Part shown: in pieces, positions 1-13,300 of the stretch | Position numbering within the stretch: position 1 is the first letter of the stretch | Layout of the letters: each line of letters begins with the position of its first letter | Assembly: GCA_013397795.1 (NCBI GenBank) | Contig: VZTJ01002478.1 | Location: 5,721-69,720, forward strand | Length of the DNA stretch: 64,000 nt | Source of the DNA: Orthonyx spaldingii | Lineage: Eukaryota; Chordata; Aves; Passeriformes; Orthonychidae | Direction of reading: 5' to 3' | Program-made: the position numbers and the translations under genes | The notes under the pieces: generated by a model | What the model was told of the DNA's origin: nothing | Databases searched by the model: none | Seen by the model: only the letters and a program-made list of their open reading frames with translations

Positions 1-100
1 TCCTGCTCGCCGCTGGGGCCGACGGACGGCGGAGGAGCGCGGGGCTGTGTCTCTCGCCCGCCCGCCTTTCCCTCCGCGCCTGCCGGAGGGCAACGCACAG
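1..100 (+). other. 3' part of a probable untranslated first exon, with splice donor at 101
   Basis: The sequence CAACGCACAG ends at position 100 and is followed by GTGAGTGC, which matches the vertebrate donor consensus (AG then GTGAGT) almost perfectly. The 100 bases before it contain no ATG on the plus strand, so this is more likely 5' UTR than coding, although two plus-strand frames are open through it. I read this as the end of exon 1 of a gene transcribed left to right, with its promoter partly or wholly to the left of the window. The host gene cannot be recognised, because an untranslated exon carries no protein signature and no second exon is identifiable downstream. A chance donor motif is the main alternative. 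Confidence 0.5.
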
Positions 101-1110
101 GTGAGTGCTTCCTGCCGCACTTCTGCCCAGCCCGGCGCGGAGGGTGCCTCCGCTCCGTAGTCACCTGTCACTGCAGGAGCTGCTCATTTATCAAACTTTG
201 CCTCCTGTCGGCTCCCGCACCCCCTTGTCTTTGCCTTTTGCGGGAGGGCGAGCGCTCGGGGTTAATTGGTTTTGCGCAGAGGGGAGCCGCGGGCGGCGGG
301 AAAGGGGGGTCCCGCTCTGCAGAGCACAGCTCAGCCCTGTCGGGAGAGGGGTCTATCCGAGCCGCTCGCCTCTGCTGCCGCTCGGGGCCGCAGCCCGGAG
401 CCCCTTTCCCCATGCGAGTTGGCGGCGCGGAGGCGGCGCGGGCGCCCGGCGGAGCGAAGTTGCTTTTTGCCCTGCAGGGAAGCCGCGGGGCCCGTGCAAC
501 AGGCACCGTCCTGCGGAGGGAGGCGGAGGGACGCCTCGCCCGCCGGCGTGGGGCGCCCGGCGGCCGCCAGCAGACCCGTGCCCTTTAGGTAATTCCGCTT
601 TGTTTCCAGCACCTCCAGGGGTCTGCCTTGCGGGGAGTCTATGCCGTGCGGCGGCTTGCGAGGGCCGGCAGCAGCCCCCGGAGGCACGCCGGCTCTCAAG
701 AAGGAGATAAAGTTGCCGATGCTCAGGAGGGACGGATGCGGTGCCTCCACCCGGTGCGCGGAAGATGCGCGTTGTGGCGCCGGGCGCTTTGCCCGCCCCG
801 CGGTGGCGGCGCCCCGGGGAAGGCAGGAGCGAGCGGGGGCTGCGGGGCGCGGGCGCCCGGCAGGTGGAGCCGTGGGGAGCGGCGGCGGGGATGGAGATGG
901 TTCATACTGGCTCAGGCGGTGCGGCGAGCGGAGCCCGTAGGCGCGGTGCGGAGCGGCCCGGCGGCCCCGAACCCGCTGCACAGCGGCCGGAGCGGGTCCT
1001 GCAGGTGGATGCGGGGTGCGCCGGGCGGTGCGCGCCTTCCTGCGGGCGCTGCAGGGGAACACGGCGCCCTGCGGTGTCAGCCTTGTCCCTGGTCGCACGC
1101 GTATTGCTTC
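1..1110. promoter_or_regulatory. CpG island, probable gene promoter region
   Basis: The first 1.1 kb is strikingly GC-rich and dense in CpG dinucleotides, then falls abruptly to AT-rich sequence after about 1110 and stays there for the rest of the window. GC-box-like cores are visible, for example the CCCGCC units around 55-67, GGGCGGCGGG near 290 and GGGCGG near 1022. No well-placed TATA box is seen. In vertebrates such islands mark promoters and first exons, and the splice donor at 101 fits that. The many long open frames here on both strands are what GC-rich sequence gives by chance. The upstream boundary is outside the window, so island length and transcription start cannot be fixed. Confidence 0.9.
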
Positions 1111-1172
1111 TACCACTGATCGTCGTTCTGTTTGTCACTGTGTACTGGAAAATGATCACATTCGAGGGGTAG
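741..1172 (+). other. Open frame with hydrophobic C-terminus in CpG island (doubtful gene)
   Basis: This 143-codon frame begins with ATG in the GC-rich island and stops with TAG just beyond its edge. Most of it is the arginine-, glycine- and alanine-rich composition expected from random GC-rich DNA. The last 32 residues differ: residues about 117-136 form an unbroken hydrophobic stretch (LLLPLIVVLFVTVYW core) followed by a short tail KMITFEG. That would suit a single-pass or tail-anchored membrane protein if translated. I recognise no family. The frame lies in the presumed first intron, has no supporting splice structure and may be pure chance. Confidence 0.12.
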
Positions 1173-2868
1173 TCTGTCTTAATTATCACAGAATGTGTAA
1201 AGCCGTAATTGCTAAAATTATTCAATAGTGGTTAACAATTAAAAGATTATCCCACTACTCTGCAGCTAGCAAGGAACAGACTGTACTAATTGGATAGTTA
1301 ATGACATTTAAATGAGCAGGTTTTCTTAAAATAGGCAGCTCCACTCTTCCAGGGAGCTGAATAGAATGTTAGAATGTTTAATAATTATATTACAGTGATG
1401 GTAACACTTCTGAAAGAGCTTAAGGTGTTAGCTTGGCCAGCAGCGCTGGGACAGCCTTTGCCCAGTTTTAGAGTGTTGGTTAAGAGAAGGCTGGATTTTC
1501 ATCACTTTTCCTTTAATAGACAAATATAGCTAAATGGTGTAGAAATATGTGTGAACCAAACCGAAGGGGGGGCAATATTTTACATATTGTCCAGTGAAAT
1601 CTTCTTCCACCTTCAACTGGCATAATTTGACTGAACTGATAATTGAACTTGAATTTTATGCTACTAACCACTTAAAACTTGAATTTTATGTATCTTTGTG
1701 CCACTTACACTGATTGGAAATAATTGCTGTTTGATATTGTGGAGACTGGATATGGGATGGTGTAGCAACACTTTTCTTGTCATCCTTTTATAACTAAACA
1801 GCTAAGGTAGTATTTTTTTTTTTTTTAATAACAACATCCTAGGTTAAACACCGTACTTCAGTAATGAAGTGATAAATAAAATGTGCAATTAAAATATGTT
1901 TTCAAAACTCTTGGTTCTCCACATTGCTCATGTTTCTTGCACAACTTGGAAATGTTCTATGAGAAACTCATACAATGACTGCATAAACTTGTTGCATTTT
2001 GTTGTAGAAGTTTTCTTAATGTAATAAAGTTGGCATAACAGGAGGTAACACAATGTAATTTTATGTTTGTAGTATTTTTTTTCCAGAGACAAAATGTTTT
2101 CCATTATCTTAATCAAAGACATATACTTAAGGAAAGTGCCAGAAATTGAATATAATAAGAGATTAACTTTACAAATTAAATAGGATAGTCTATATTAACA
2201 ACTGCTGTAGAAGATAGCACATAATTAAAATGGTAAAGTATATCTGGTCTTTTATATACCTATGTTCTATTCAGTCAGTCTTCAGTTTTTGTCACCAGCA
2301 TAGTTTTGTGCTCCTTTGAGGTATAAAAATGCATAAATAAGCTCCTAAAATGCTGGTCTAAATACTGAAAGGGCTTGGAGTGTGTCTCTCATGAAAGACA
2401 CACCAAGTCGGTGAAAATGGTGAGCTTCACAAAAGTTATATTCATAATTGCAAAACTAATTTATTTTCTTCTTGTGTTGGGTGTTATAGCTGTCACTTAG
2501 AAATCTTTCTGTGTCATATCCCAGCCTTGCTCTTTTCACTATTACAGATACATTTCTCAAACCCTTCCTTTATTCTTGCACACTAAAGTATTCAAATATT
2601 TCTTATGAGCATTGCTGCTGGATTCTGAACCTGAATTCCAGTCTATGCTGTCCAAATGAGTGTAGATAAATAGATGGCTGATGGTGTTATCACAGATTTA
2701 CAAAACACTGATGTCTTGACATCTGGATTTGTTATGTGTCTTTAATAAAGCATGGAGTGTCAGAAAATGCTGTAGAGGGTTTTTCTTGACGGGGAAAAAA
2801 ACACAACCCTGAAAGAAAAGGAATATTAAAAAAAATATTTTCCATGACATATTGGATTGTATAATGCT

Positions 2869-2891
2869 GGTGGGGGGTAGGGGGGGGGAGG
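2869..2891 (+). repeat. G-rich cluster, possible G-quadruplex
   Basis: Two long G runs (six at 2872-2877 and nine at 2880-2888) are flanked by GG pairs. The runs can be divided into four tracts of three G with very short loops, so a quadruplex is possible on the plus strand. It stands alone in AT-rich DNA and could equally be an unstable low-complexity tract. Confidence 0.5.
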
Positions 2892-5800
2892 TTATTTGTG
2901 TATTTTCCACATATTATATTAAAATGATACCAGCATAAGTTCTACAAAAAAAATTAACTCTGCTTTTGAAACACTTCTAGTGAAACACAGACATGTTTCT
3001 TCTGTGTAACATGTAGATACTTTTCCCCTGATCTTTCCCAGTTTTCTTTCTGTAAATCTATGCAAGACAGTTCCCTGGCATTATTAAGCATATTCTTTTG
3101 TATTGCTTCCAATTTGTAGCACTTGAAATCTTTCTTTCACCCTACCATTTGTTATACTAATGTTAAAATTACTGTGCTTGCTAGAATGAAAGTTCCTTTT
3201 TGCTCTTCTGACACTTTCTGAAAAATGCACACCAGTGTTTTACACATGGTTTCTAGAGGTGCTGTATTTACTAAGCTGACAGTTCCATATGGATAAACCC
3301 GAAAACTTTAATCTTGGAAAATGCAATTTTAATATTGGGGGAAAGGGACAGAAGAACTTAAATCCTGTATAATTACCATACATTTCTTGTTAAATGAGGG
3401 AATGTCAGCTTCTGGGCACATTCCTCTATTGTAACAATAAAGTCATAACAGTAAAACACCCTATGGTTGACTTGGAAGCTACAGCTGCAACTCGTACCTG
3501 ATAAAGAAATGTATTTAAGAAACAGAAGCAAAATATTTGTTTATGCATTGAGGTGAAGAGTCTGTGAAATTCAGTATCTGCGAATATTTCTAGTATAGCT
3601 AATAATAATTATTACCTGTGATAGGTACTGGAATAAGAGTTCTGGAAGCCAATACTTATGGGGATTTTTAAAATATGTTGGCTTCATATATACTGAGATT
3701 TTTTTTTCTGTTATAACAGTATTTTACTGCATTAAAGATAGCAATTGAAGTTACAAACTAATACATTCTATAGGTTTAGCCGAGTCACAGTTTGCAAATT
3801 ATCAGAATGACTAAAGCATTAAATTACGCTTTTATTTGTGCAATAAAGATAATTTCATACAAGACTTGACTTGCAGCTCTGTTAAGTCATGAATATGTTC
3901 TCACTTCTGAAATTGTCTTCTATCATTCAGGTCTGTAAAAAAACCAAGTCTTACACATGGATCTGTTAATTCTGGACTATGAATTCAGGAATTTAATGAT
4001 GGATAGTCTAGGACTAGGTTTTTTGAAGCCTAACATCTTATCAAACAGAGGAGACTCTTCTTGGTTTACTGCACACATGCACTGTTGCATACCTAAGTAC
4101 GCTTACATATGCTTCTGTGTGGAAAACCAGTCTTATTTAATTAATCTTAGTGAGAGAAAGTATCAGCTTTACAAACTGCTTTAGAGATTTATCTAGTACC
4201 TTCTACCCCATGTGACTTGTACTCCATCTATTAAAAAGTAAGACTGAATTTGCGAAGATACTTTTAAGGCACAGGAAGTGTCTTTTACTGTAGCATGTAG
4301 AAAGATCAACATGGAATATTTGCAAATACTTTTCCTCTAGAAACATGACTTGAGTCAAAGATAATTTAGTTTTGTTGATTCAGATTGTAACTGTGAAGTA
4401 TTACATGAAAGAATGTCTGCCTGGGAGCTCTGCTGAAATCTAGAACTCTTGAGAATGTCTCTTCTGCTAAATAGCTGCTAAATGTTCCAGTGTTAATTAA
4501 GCAGTAATGTAAATGGAATCAAATGTTGCAACAGCTTAATGTCCTCCTGTTGAATAAAATTTCTATGGCTAAGCAAACATACTTTCAGCAAACAAGAATA
4601 TTTCAACATTGCCTGTTCAAGGCGAAGTGTTTCTGCAGAAGTCCTAAATAGTGCCCCATAAGATGCCCAGAGAAATCTGGTCGTCATTTCCATTGCAGCA
4701 GTCTAATGACAGCAGCATCTCTTTCCCTCCATTGAATCAACGCAAGGACAGTTTACAGAAATCTGTAGAGTCACACACATAGTGGATCTCTACTCCAGTT
4801 CTTGTCTGTACCAATACCCAAGACTCTCCCAGCTGAAGTTTTTACCTCCTCCAAGGGTAAAAGAAAGCAAGAAAGGTGAGCTGTGTTCCAGAATATGGCA
4901 TCGTGACTGTTTGACAGTACAGATCTGCAGAAGGCAGATTCACAGCCATCTATCTCACTGTATATGATCTGGACCTGTATGGAATAATTGGAGTAGGAGC
5001 ATTTTAAACATGAGGTAAAGTGGTCAAGTTGCTCTTCTCTTCAGATAGACACCTATGCATTGACACTTCTTCTGTGTATTTAGGAGTCATCCCACCTTTA
5101 AAGTGGTGTTAAAAATCAAATTGATTTAATCTCTGAAGAAATATATGGTGGCAAATCATTCTGGCTGAGGTATTGCTCCCACACCACTTCTGTCTTTGTG
5201 TTGTAAGCCTTTTCTCCTTAGGACAGGGTAACATTGAGATGTAGACGTAATGATGTTCAAAAAAACATCAGCTGTTTCCAAGGGCAGGGAGCAGGGCACA
5301 GTCAGGAGAAGACAGCCAGCCAGTAAGAATTGAGGTTGTGTTTATCCACTTTTAGAGCAAGTTGGGTAAGGAAAAAAGAAGGATGAAACATGTGGTAATT
5401 GACAGTGGACGTTGTCCATGGGTCACAGCACGAGTGAAGCTTGTTGAAGTTCAGACTGAAACACCACCAACTCAGCCTGAGAGACATTATCGTGGAGATA
5501 ATTCCTCTTTCTGGTAGACTGACCATTATCTATATGATTTCAGATGAAATAATTTGAACTGCAAACAAAATTATCAGAAATTGCACTGATACGAGTGAGA
5601 AAACCTATTCAAAACTTGTTCCTGCAGATGCTACATATATGTTTAATCTGATGATTAGGCCTGCTTCTAATTTTAGGATTACAACTTGATATAATGGGAG
5701 ATATGAAGCATAATCTTAATGGAAGCAAAGTCTGTTTCATGCTTTTCTTTTTGGAAAAAATATTGTTTTCATTTTGGTGGGAGTCTGCAATAAGTCACAC

Positions 5801-6806
5801 CTCAGCAACTGTATATAATACTGTTTCAGTTATATGCTAACTCCTGTAAATCATTGGGGTATAGCTTGTTCTTGGACAGCAGAGATTACTAAACCTAATT
5901 TTAGACTGAAATAGAAGTCTGTATTCAAGGAACATACAAGCCTTATCACTGTAATTTTTAAGTATTTCTAACTATTTCCTACAGTTAAAGGGATAAAATA
6001 CATGGAGAGAATCAAAATGGACTAGCTGATGGTCTAAGGGGAAATCAAGCTTTGAAGTGAAGAGGCGGTAGTCAATAGAGATTCATATTTTTTTTTTAAT
6101 TTCAGCAAATTGCTCATTTAGGGTGCAGACACAGGATGGCCTGTGAATTAGGTACCATGGGTAGGAAGGTACTGTCCATTCACTTAAAAGCTACTGCTAA
6201 TTTAATTGGAATTTTAGCTTCCTTTCAGACTAAACTGCAAATGTATTCCTATTCCATTGCAGTAGGAAGTAAAATACATTCACTTGCAGCTGCAAGACTA
6301 ATTAATTTTATTTCATTTTGCAAAAGATTTACTGTGGCTTATGTGGCCTTGGGAAAAAGAATTGTAGATTGTTGTAAAATGCTCAAGAACGAAGATTTTA
6401 TTTTTTTTCTTAAAGACTGACTAGTTAGGGTTTACTTCGGCAATAGCTAGGATTAGCTGCACTGAGGCTAGAAAAAAGGTTAGGTGTTACCACCCTTCCT
6501 TAGACTCACTAGTAAATACTTGCAAGTTAGTATTTTCTCAGAGATGCTTTCTGATTTGTCATGCAAAAAAACGGGGAAGGAACTACAGAAAGAGAATGAG
6601 AAGAGATTGCATGAGGCTGATTGGCAAACTAGCGCCAGCTGTTACAACAATCAAGTGGGAAGACAAGTAGTTGCTCTTTAGTAGGAACTGAAGGAGTGAG
6701 GATTTAACAAAAAGAAGAAAAGGAGGAGTGGTAAGAAGAGAACAGCTAGAGGAGACTTTAAAATACCACCTTGTCAGAAGTTCTTGGGGCAAAGAGGTTT
6801 AGTCAA

Positions 6807-6884
6807 GGGGGGGGGGAAATGTTTGGATTTTTTCTTTTATTATTTTTAATTAAAAATCCCACTTTTTTTTTTTTTTTTTTTTTT
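6807..6884. repeat. G10 and T22 homopolymer runs
   Basis: A run of ten G (6807-6816) is followed about 45 bases later by 22 T (6863-6884), with a T- and A-rich stretch between them. Nothing resembling a SINE or LINE body precedes or follows the T run, so it is not clearly a retroposon tail. Exact lengths of such runs are often unreliable in assemblies. Confidence 0.8.
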
Positions 6885-9800
6885 GGAACAAGACATAAGT
6901 TGGGTATGAAGATTGTCTCTTGAAGACCTTGTGATGTGCTCGAGAGGACATGCAGTGAATGTCTAAAACAATACAAGGTTTCTTTAGGTTTTAGCTACAT
7001 GGAGGAGAGCTACTCTTTATATGCACAGAGTTTACTTTATGTTGTGCAGGCTTGTGTTCTTGGAGAACTGGAAGAGATTTTAGTAATTTCTACAATTTTC
7101 TGCCCTTGTTTCCTTTTTATAGTCTTTCATTCTACTGTATTCTTCTCTGTCTTTGTTTTCTTTACTCTGGAATTGAAGAACGTGAGGATCAGAAGGTAAA
7201 ACTGACCTAAACGGAAAACTCCCTGAACCAGTAGAATTGACTGGTGCTGTGATCACACTCAATTTCACACTGCTGCTAGTGTCATGTAGAGTAATACTGT
7301 GAAGGATTCTGTCAATTTTTGGTCCAGCCTACTAGTCATAATGGTAAGAAGTTACAGAAAGAGTATTTATCTTCAGTCAGTGAATGAGAAACTTTATTAG
7401 TGAAAGGAAAACTGGTATTTTTTCCAAAGTTTTTTTTTTTTTTTCTCATTATAAAATTTTCATGTAGAATCTTTTTCTGACTGAATATCTGCGGCTGATT
7501 TTCAAAAACTACGTGACATGACATTTGAAACCTTGATTTGATACATATTTTTTTTGATGGAAAAGCTAAATTCTTCAAATTCTTTGGCTTTTCATTTCTG
7601 TTCTCTAACAACCTTCTCAATTGAATTATTTAGAGGACTATACACACAACCAACCAATCTAAAATGAGTAATTCTGTGGTGCAAAAAAAAAAAGAAAAGA
7701 AAAATTAACATTTTCAACCACAGTGAATTACCTCAATGCCACCAGTAGTTTTGCTGGTGCAAATGAGGGTGCAAAGGAAGGGTGGAGATGAGATCTGCTT
7801 TAGCCACCATTGTCACCAGAAGAAAGGTTTGTAGAACTGCCTTATTTGGTATCATATCTTAGTTTGGTATCATTTATATTCTATAATCAGAAGGATTTGT
7901 GATGATTTCTGTGTTATCTTTGATCTGCTCTCTTCTTCCATAATACCTAGAGACCTAGTTCAAGAGCAGGACAGGACTCCTGTGCCTACATGGCACGTGC
8001 ATTTAATGAGTACAGATTCTGTTATATCCTTGTGTTGGACATAAGATTCCCCTGTCTTGTCAGAATATATGCGTTTATGTAAGTAGTCTATCTAATATAA
8101 CATATAACAATATTTGTTGCTGTTTGGAGCTTTAGAAAAAACTTTCAGCTTTCTCACTTTTATCTTGAGTTTGGGTTTTGGTATTTTTTTTCACTCACCC
8201 ATGCACCATGCTACCATCTGTGTCGCATGGGGAATTTCATGGCTTTCAGATCACATACTGAGGAGCCTATTTGCTATTTATGTATTAATAACTCTTGGTA
8301 TAGAGTAAGCGGTGTGCAGGTAGCTATTGTAATTTTTTGCTACAGGAATTTCTTATTTCTGCTTTTCTTTACTACAATGACTTTCTCTAGCCAGTCAACA
8401 AGTCTTCCCTGTTGGTCTTCTGTTTTGGTCTCTTTTTTTCTCAGGTGTGACTGTATTCCTGCTATTATTATAGCTATCTGCATTTACAACTTGTAATTGA
8501 ATTCACTGTGCTCAGCCCTGAGCTGTATCCAGAGCTTTGTGAGTTGAGTGGCTATCCTTTTTTCAGAGCCTTTGTCTGTCTCGTTGCCATTTACTTCCCC
8601 ACATAAATACTCGTAAGTTGGTATTTTGGGAGCTAAATCTGAGTCTCAGAGAATCCTTTTTGTGAATAACCTGTAAGTCTGGAAAAAGATTTACTGTGAA
8701 ACCTGTGTAGCAGCACTTCTTTCTTAAGTTTCTTGTAGAAGGAGTAAATCACGAGGAAAAGATGCGGAAACTAGATAGTGTTTTTCAGATTAAAATACTG
8801 TCTATTGACCAGAATTGTTTCTTTATTAGTATACAGATTATGATCTGTTTAAGAGTTGTTCTCAGCAGTTACACTTGCTCAGAATAACACAAGAAGCATA
8901 TTCCCTTTTTTTTCTTTTCTGAAAGCCAGTTTGAAGACCGTGAAGAGTGTTAACCACATGAAAAACTTGTCAACTTGCCTAGGAAAAAGATGTACACTGG
9001 GTGCATAGGTATAAGACTCTATTTCATCACTGTCATGATAATTCATCTCAATCTTACTTTTGGGAGGCCACTTCTAGGTTTAATGTCAATTTGCATTTCA
9101 GTGAATACCTTGTTTCTATTTATTCACTGCAGTAAAGATATCCTTGCTTATTATATGACAGCATTTTTGAAATGCCTATCATGTTTGTAAAATATCTACA
9201 GTGACAAAACATACACAGTAAAATGTAAGCTACAGAAAATAGTATTGCATACTGAAGGTCCAGTAGTTTCAAAGAAAAACAAATGAAATTGACAACAAAC
9301 AAATCCTTCCTGAAGTTATCCTGCATTTTCCTAACATTTCTTCTGTACTCTAAGATGATGAATAAATGTTTTTACATGTTTAAAGCTTGTCAAGTCTAAA
9401 TGTTGAGGGGACTCACAACAGAAGTTTAAATGTTTAATTTCTTTGTTTGAAAGCCCTCAATAACCACAGCTGAAACAGTGCTAAATGGGGGAAAAATGTG
9501 TCATAAGCAAGGTATTTCAGGAATTAGACATTCAAGCCACTATTGTGAACTTTCATTTTTACAAAACGAAAGCTTTCATCTTTGTGCCATCCTCAGTGAA
9601 GAATACCAGACCTGTCTAAATTCTGCATTTACTGTCTCCTAAACAGTTATGTGTCTTCTAAGCCATGTAAAGTGCCAAATGAATATATTCTACCTCCAGT
9701 TCCTCAAAATCAATAATCAGTCTTTTTCCATTATAATCATTTTTGCAAGGAAGTACAAGGATAGTGTAACACTGCAAAGTAAAAATTGCATGTACTTTTG

Positions 9801-10282
9801 TGTGATTTTGCTACTGCAGCTTGCTCTCTGGTCCTCAGAACTGACAAAAGCTATAAAGTATACTGCATATTGTAGATACTACTGTGATAGGTTCTCCTTA
9901 TTTAATATTTTATTATTGTCACTGCTGTGAAAATGGCTAAACACAAGTAGGTTTTAATGAGAAATTAATTTTAATTGATGACTTAGGGGTTTACAGCATT
10001 TGAAATTTGACAGTGTATGACATGTACTTTGGCTAGGACTGCTGATGAAAAACTGTTGAAAACATCCTTTTCTTCACATTTTACATAGTTATCAAATACC
10101 TTGTTCTTTTCAGTTTCTTTCTCAGGACTTTTCTTCATGAAACCATTTGTAGTTAAAAGAAATGCCACTTTTACTCCAGATATGTAATCCTTCGCTTCTA
10201 ATGGTATCTCATAATTAAACCAAATCATACCCAGTTAACAAAAAAGCCTCTTCTTTAAAAGAAAAAAGTTATCTATATGCAC

Positions 10283-10314
10283 ATTTCAGGTTCTTAGCAC
10301 ATTGAACCTGAAAT
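10283..10314. repeat. Perfect 11-bp inverted repeat (hairpin)
   Basis: The arm ATTTCAGGTTC (10283-10293) is followed by a ten-base loop and its exact complement GAACCTGAAAT (10304-10314). It could fold as a small stem in DNA or RNA. The stem is too short for a typical microRNA precursor, and pairing does not clearly extend beyond it. Confidence 0.8.
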
Positions 10315-13300
10315 CCACTATGAAAATGCTAAATACTAAACTACATCGGACTGGAAGCTAAAGTTTTAGTTTTCTGCTGGACCAGTAATTTTTCTTCATT
10401 ATTTTAATCTTGTGAATGTTTTGGGGATTTTTAAATCACATTTTCTCCTAAGTTATTAAAATATTAATAAATAAAAGACATAAAGATGTTCTTTAAATGG
10501 AATTTGGGATTTTTTAAAGTGGCTTTAAATGCAAACATTTTTAAAGTTTCAAGGTGACAAATCTTAGACTCAATTATCAGACCCTCTTATTGTCCTATCT
10601 ATCCTCCATATTTTAATTTCTTGTAGTACAGTTGGTAAAAAACTCAAATAATTTATAATTATTTTAAATGGGTAAAGAATATAATTTTTGCATGTTTTAA
10701 AATAGTTTATTTCTGATTTAAAGTTAACTGAGCAAAATTTAGTATGTTAATTTCTTATTACTTCAGTGAATTTTGCATCTCCTTTAACATCAAATGTTCA
10801 TGGTTAAAGTACATGTGTAGCTGGTGAGAAAAATACTCTCAGTGAATTTCAGATTCAGGTAGTTGTATTTCCAGTGCACTCCTTTGGAGGGGGGAGGGGT
10901 AAGGGAAAGGTGTTAACTTTTGGACAGAATGTCCAAAAAACCCATGCAAAGAATTTTATCCTTACTTAAATTTCTTTCCATTTTTCTGATGATTTGATAT
11001 AGAGAAGGCCAGTGGAAGCCTCATTCACTTTTACTGTGTGTTAAAAGAGCAAAATGTAACCTTTGTCACTAGCTCTGGAGAGCTCTTATGCAAAGTAATT
11101 TTCTGCGAAATTGAAAGCTTCTCGTAGTCAATAATCACTTTATGTAATAGATATATATCTTACCTTGTAGCTAAATTATCATATAAAGGTGCTTTATTGT
11201 GAGGAATTTTCTTAGGTTGGCCAGTTATTTGGTTGAAATCCAGCAAGGTGGTGAATCAATTTCTTGGTATATACGTAGACAGGTAATGACTGGCTCTATA
11301 GTCCTCTCAGTCTGTCATTGATGCTTTCTCTATGGATTAATGGTAAAGGTGTTGCTATGCAGGTTTGGGAGCTAATTTAATCTACTTTACAATCTGAATA
11401 GCTTTTTCTGTTGTTTATTAGGTGCCCTTTATCACTTCATTGTAATGTCATTTTTAACACTGATTTACAAGGTATTTTGCTTCCTGACTGTGTAGCACTC
11501 CTTATTCAATAGTGTGCTGAAGTCAGTGTGCAAATGAGCTGAAGACAGTCTTTAATAAATGTGTATTTGTCACTGGCTGCTTTTGTTGTGCAGGGTTAGG
11601 ATTTTTCTGGATACACTAAGTATGGTCAGGCATGCATTTCAGTTCAGGGAAATTATGCTAGTTCGATCTAGTCTGCCAAGTTAGAGCACTTCAGCTCTCA
11701 GTGCTTCATGGAGAAACTGTTTTTTGAGGTCTGGTCAGAAGCCTATGCGCTCCTTGAGTAGCTGCAGCAAGCTGGTGAACAGAAAACGTCAGGTGTACAG
11801 TGTTTTTGTCTGAAATCTCACAACTCTTTAGGGTTTGGAAGACTGACTCAGGGCTGTACATTCGAAATATCTTTTCATTCAGGAGTCAGAAATACGGTGG
11901 TCTTTTTATAGGAGTAAACACCTATAATTATCACTTCTTATAAGAGAGGTGCTTATTCTCTTTAAAAGGACAGTCATAGTGATTGCAGGCACTTCTTATC
12001 ACTTAGGGTTGTGCAGGCATTGGAAACACTGATGTCCCAGTCTGCCATCTTTAATTAATAACTCCTGTATCCTACAGAAACAGCAGGTTATAGTTCTTAC
12101 AGTGCAACAAGTAATTTTGAGAGAGAAATAACCAAAGAGCATCACTTTGAGATGCAGTAAATATGAGATGATGTCTTGGATGCACCACTGGATTGCTTTT
12201 GCTTTTTTTTTTTTTTTCATTATAGAGCTAACAGAAAAATTCGATGAGCAGGAACTAGAATCTAGGTTTCAACTCAGTGAAGTTTTAAAGCTGTTGATTG
12301 CTGAGGTTGTAGACACACCGGCATTCAATGTCAGAACTGGATATAAAAGATCTGGCATCTTAGGCATTGTTAGTGAATGTCAACTATTGTACTTGAAGAA
12401 TGATACCTTTAGAAATAAATTTAGTGAAGTATATAAGCCACCATTTTATTATCACAATATTCTTACATGCTTTACAAAAACAGAATGTATTTCTTTATTG
12501 AATGTGTCAGAGAGACTCACAGTTATAATTTGACTAGAAGAGCACTTTGTCAGAACCGTGACAGGAGTTCTAGGGTTCAAACAACTATATCTTACTAGGA
12601 AAAACATTGTGGAAAGGTTTCTGTATTGTTTTATTGTCAAATGATAATGTTTAGCAATCTGCTAGTAAAAAGAAAGAAAATTAAGGCTATGTTGGGAGTC
12701 TTTATGCTAACAGTCCTACCAAAGACCTCTAAGTAATCAACTCAATTACTTTAAAAAAAAGATACTGAAAAGAAGGGGTAAATCTAAACTCCGTGGTGCT
12801 AATGTGTGTCCCTCATACTCAGTGAGCAATAAATGCCTTCTTTATTTCAAAAAGGTACATGTGGGGGTGAAAATATATCTCCAGTCCATTCTCAGTCATA
12901 GTACATACAGTGAAGTTATCTTACCCAATTTAATATGATCATTTGCTCTATTACACTTCTGTGTGCTTAAGCTTCAAATATAAAGCAAAATGATTTTTGC
13001 TTAATTACCAGACCAAGAAAGAGCTTCAGTTTATAAGCCGTAACAAAAATGCTAAGCATTGTTTATTTCGCTTTATAAAAATAAAGGGCTGATCTGTGGT
13101 TTTTAAGATGAATGAGCATAATCTTCATAAAATTCATCTGTCTTACTATGGCTGAATGTGTATAAAGTAAAATTATGTCTTGTTTTTTGTAGGGAGGAGG
13201 TATTAAAGGAGGTTTCTGAGGCATTACTGTGCTGTAACCAGAATTATAGCTATATGTAAGCACAGTGGTAAAGAATTTTAAAGAATCAAATTTGGAAGTC

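Noticed and set aside
105..1119. Long overlapping open frames on both strands in the CpG island (up to 201 codons plus strand, 261 codons minus strand)
   Set aside because: GC-rich DNA lacks AT-rich stop codons, so long frames occur by chance on both strands. Their composition is low-complexity P, R, G and A, with no recognisable domain.
4840..4890. Possible small exon with donor AAAG/GTGAGC at about 4876
   Set aside because: The donor is good, but no convincing acceptor or conserved reading frame precedes it. Isolated donors are common in long introns.
10283..10314. MicroRNA precursor
   Set aside because: The stem is only 11 base pairs with no extension, too short for a typical precursor.
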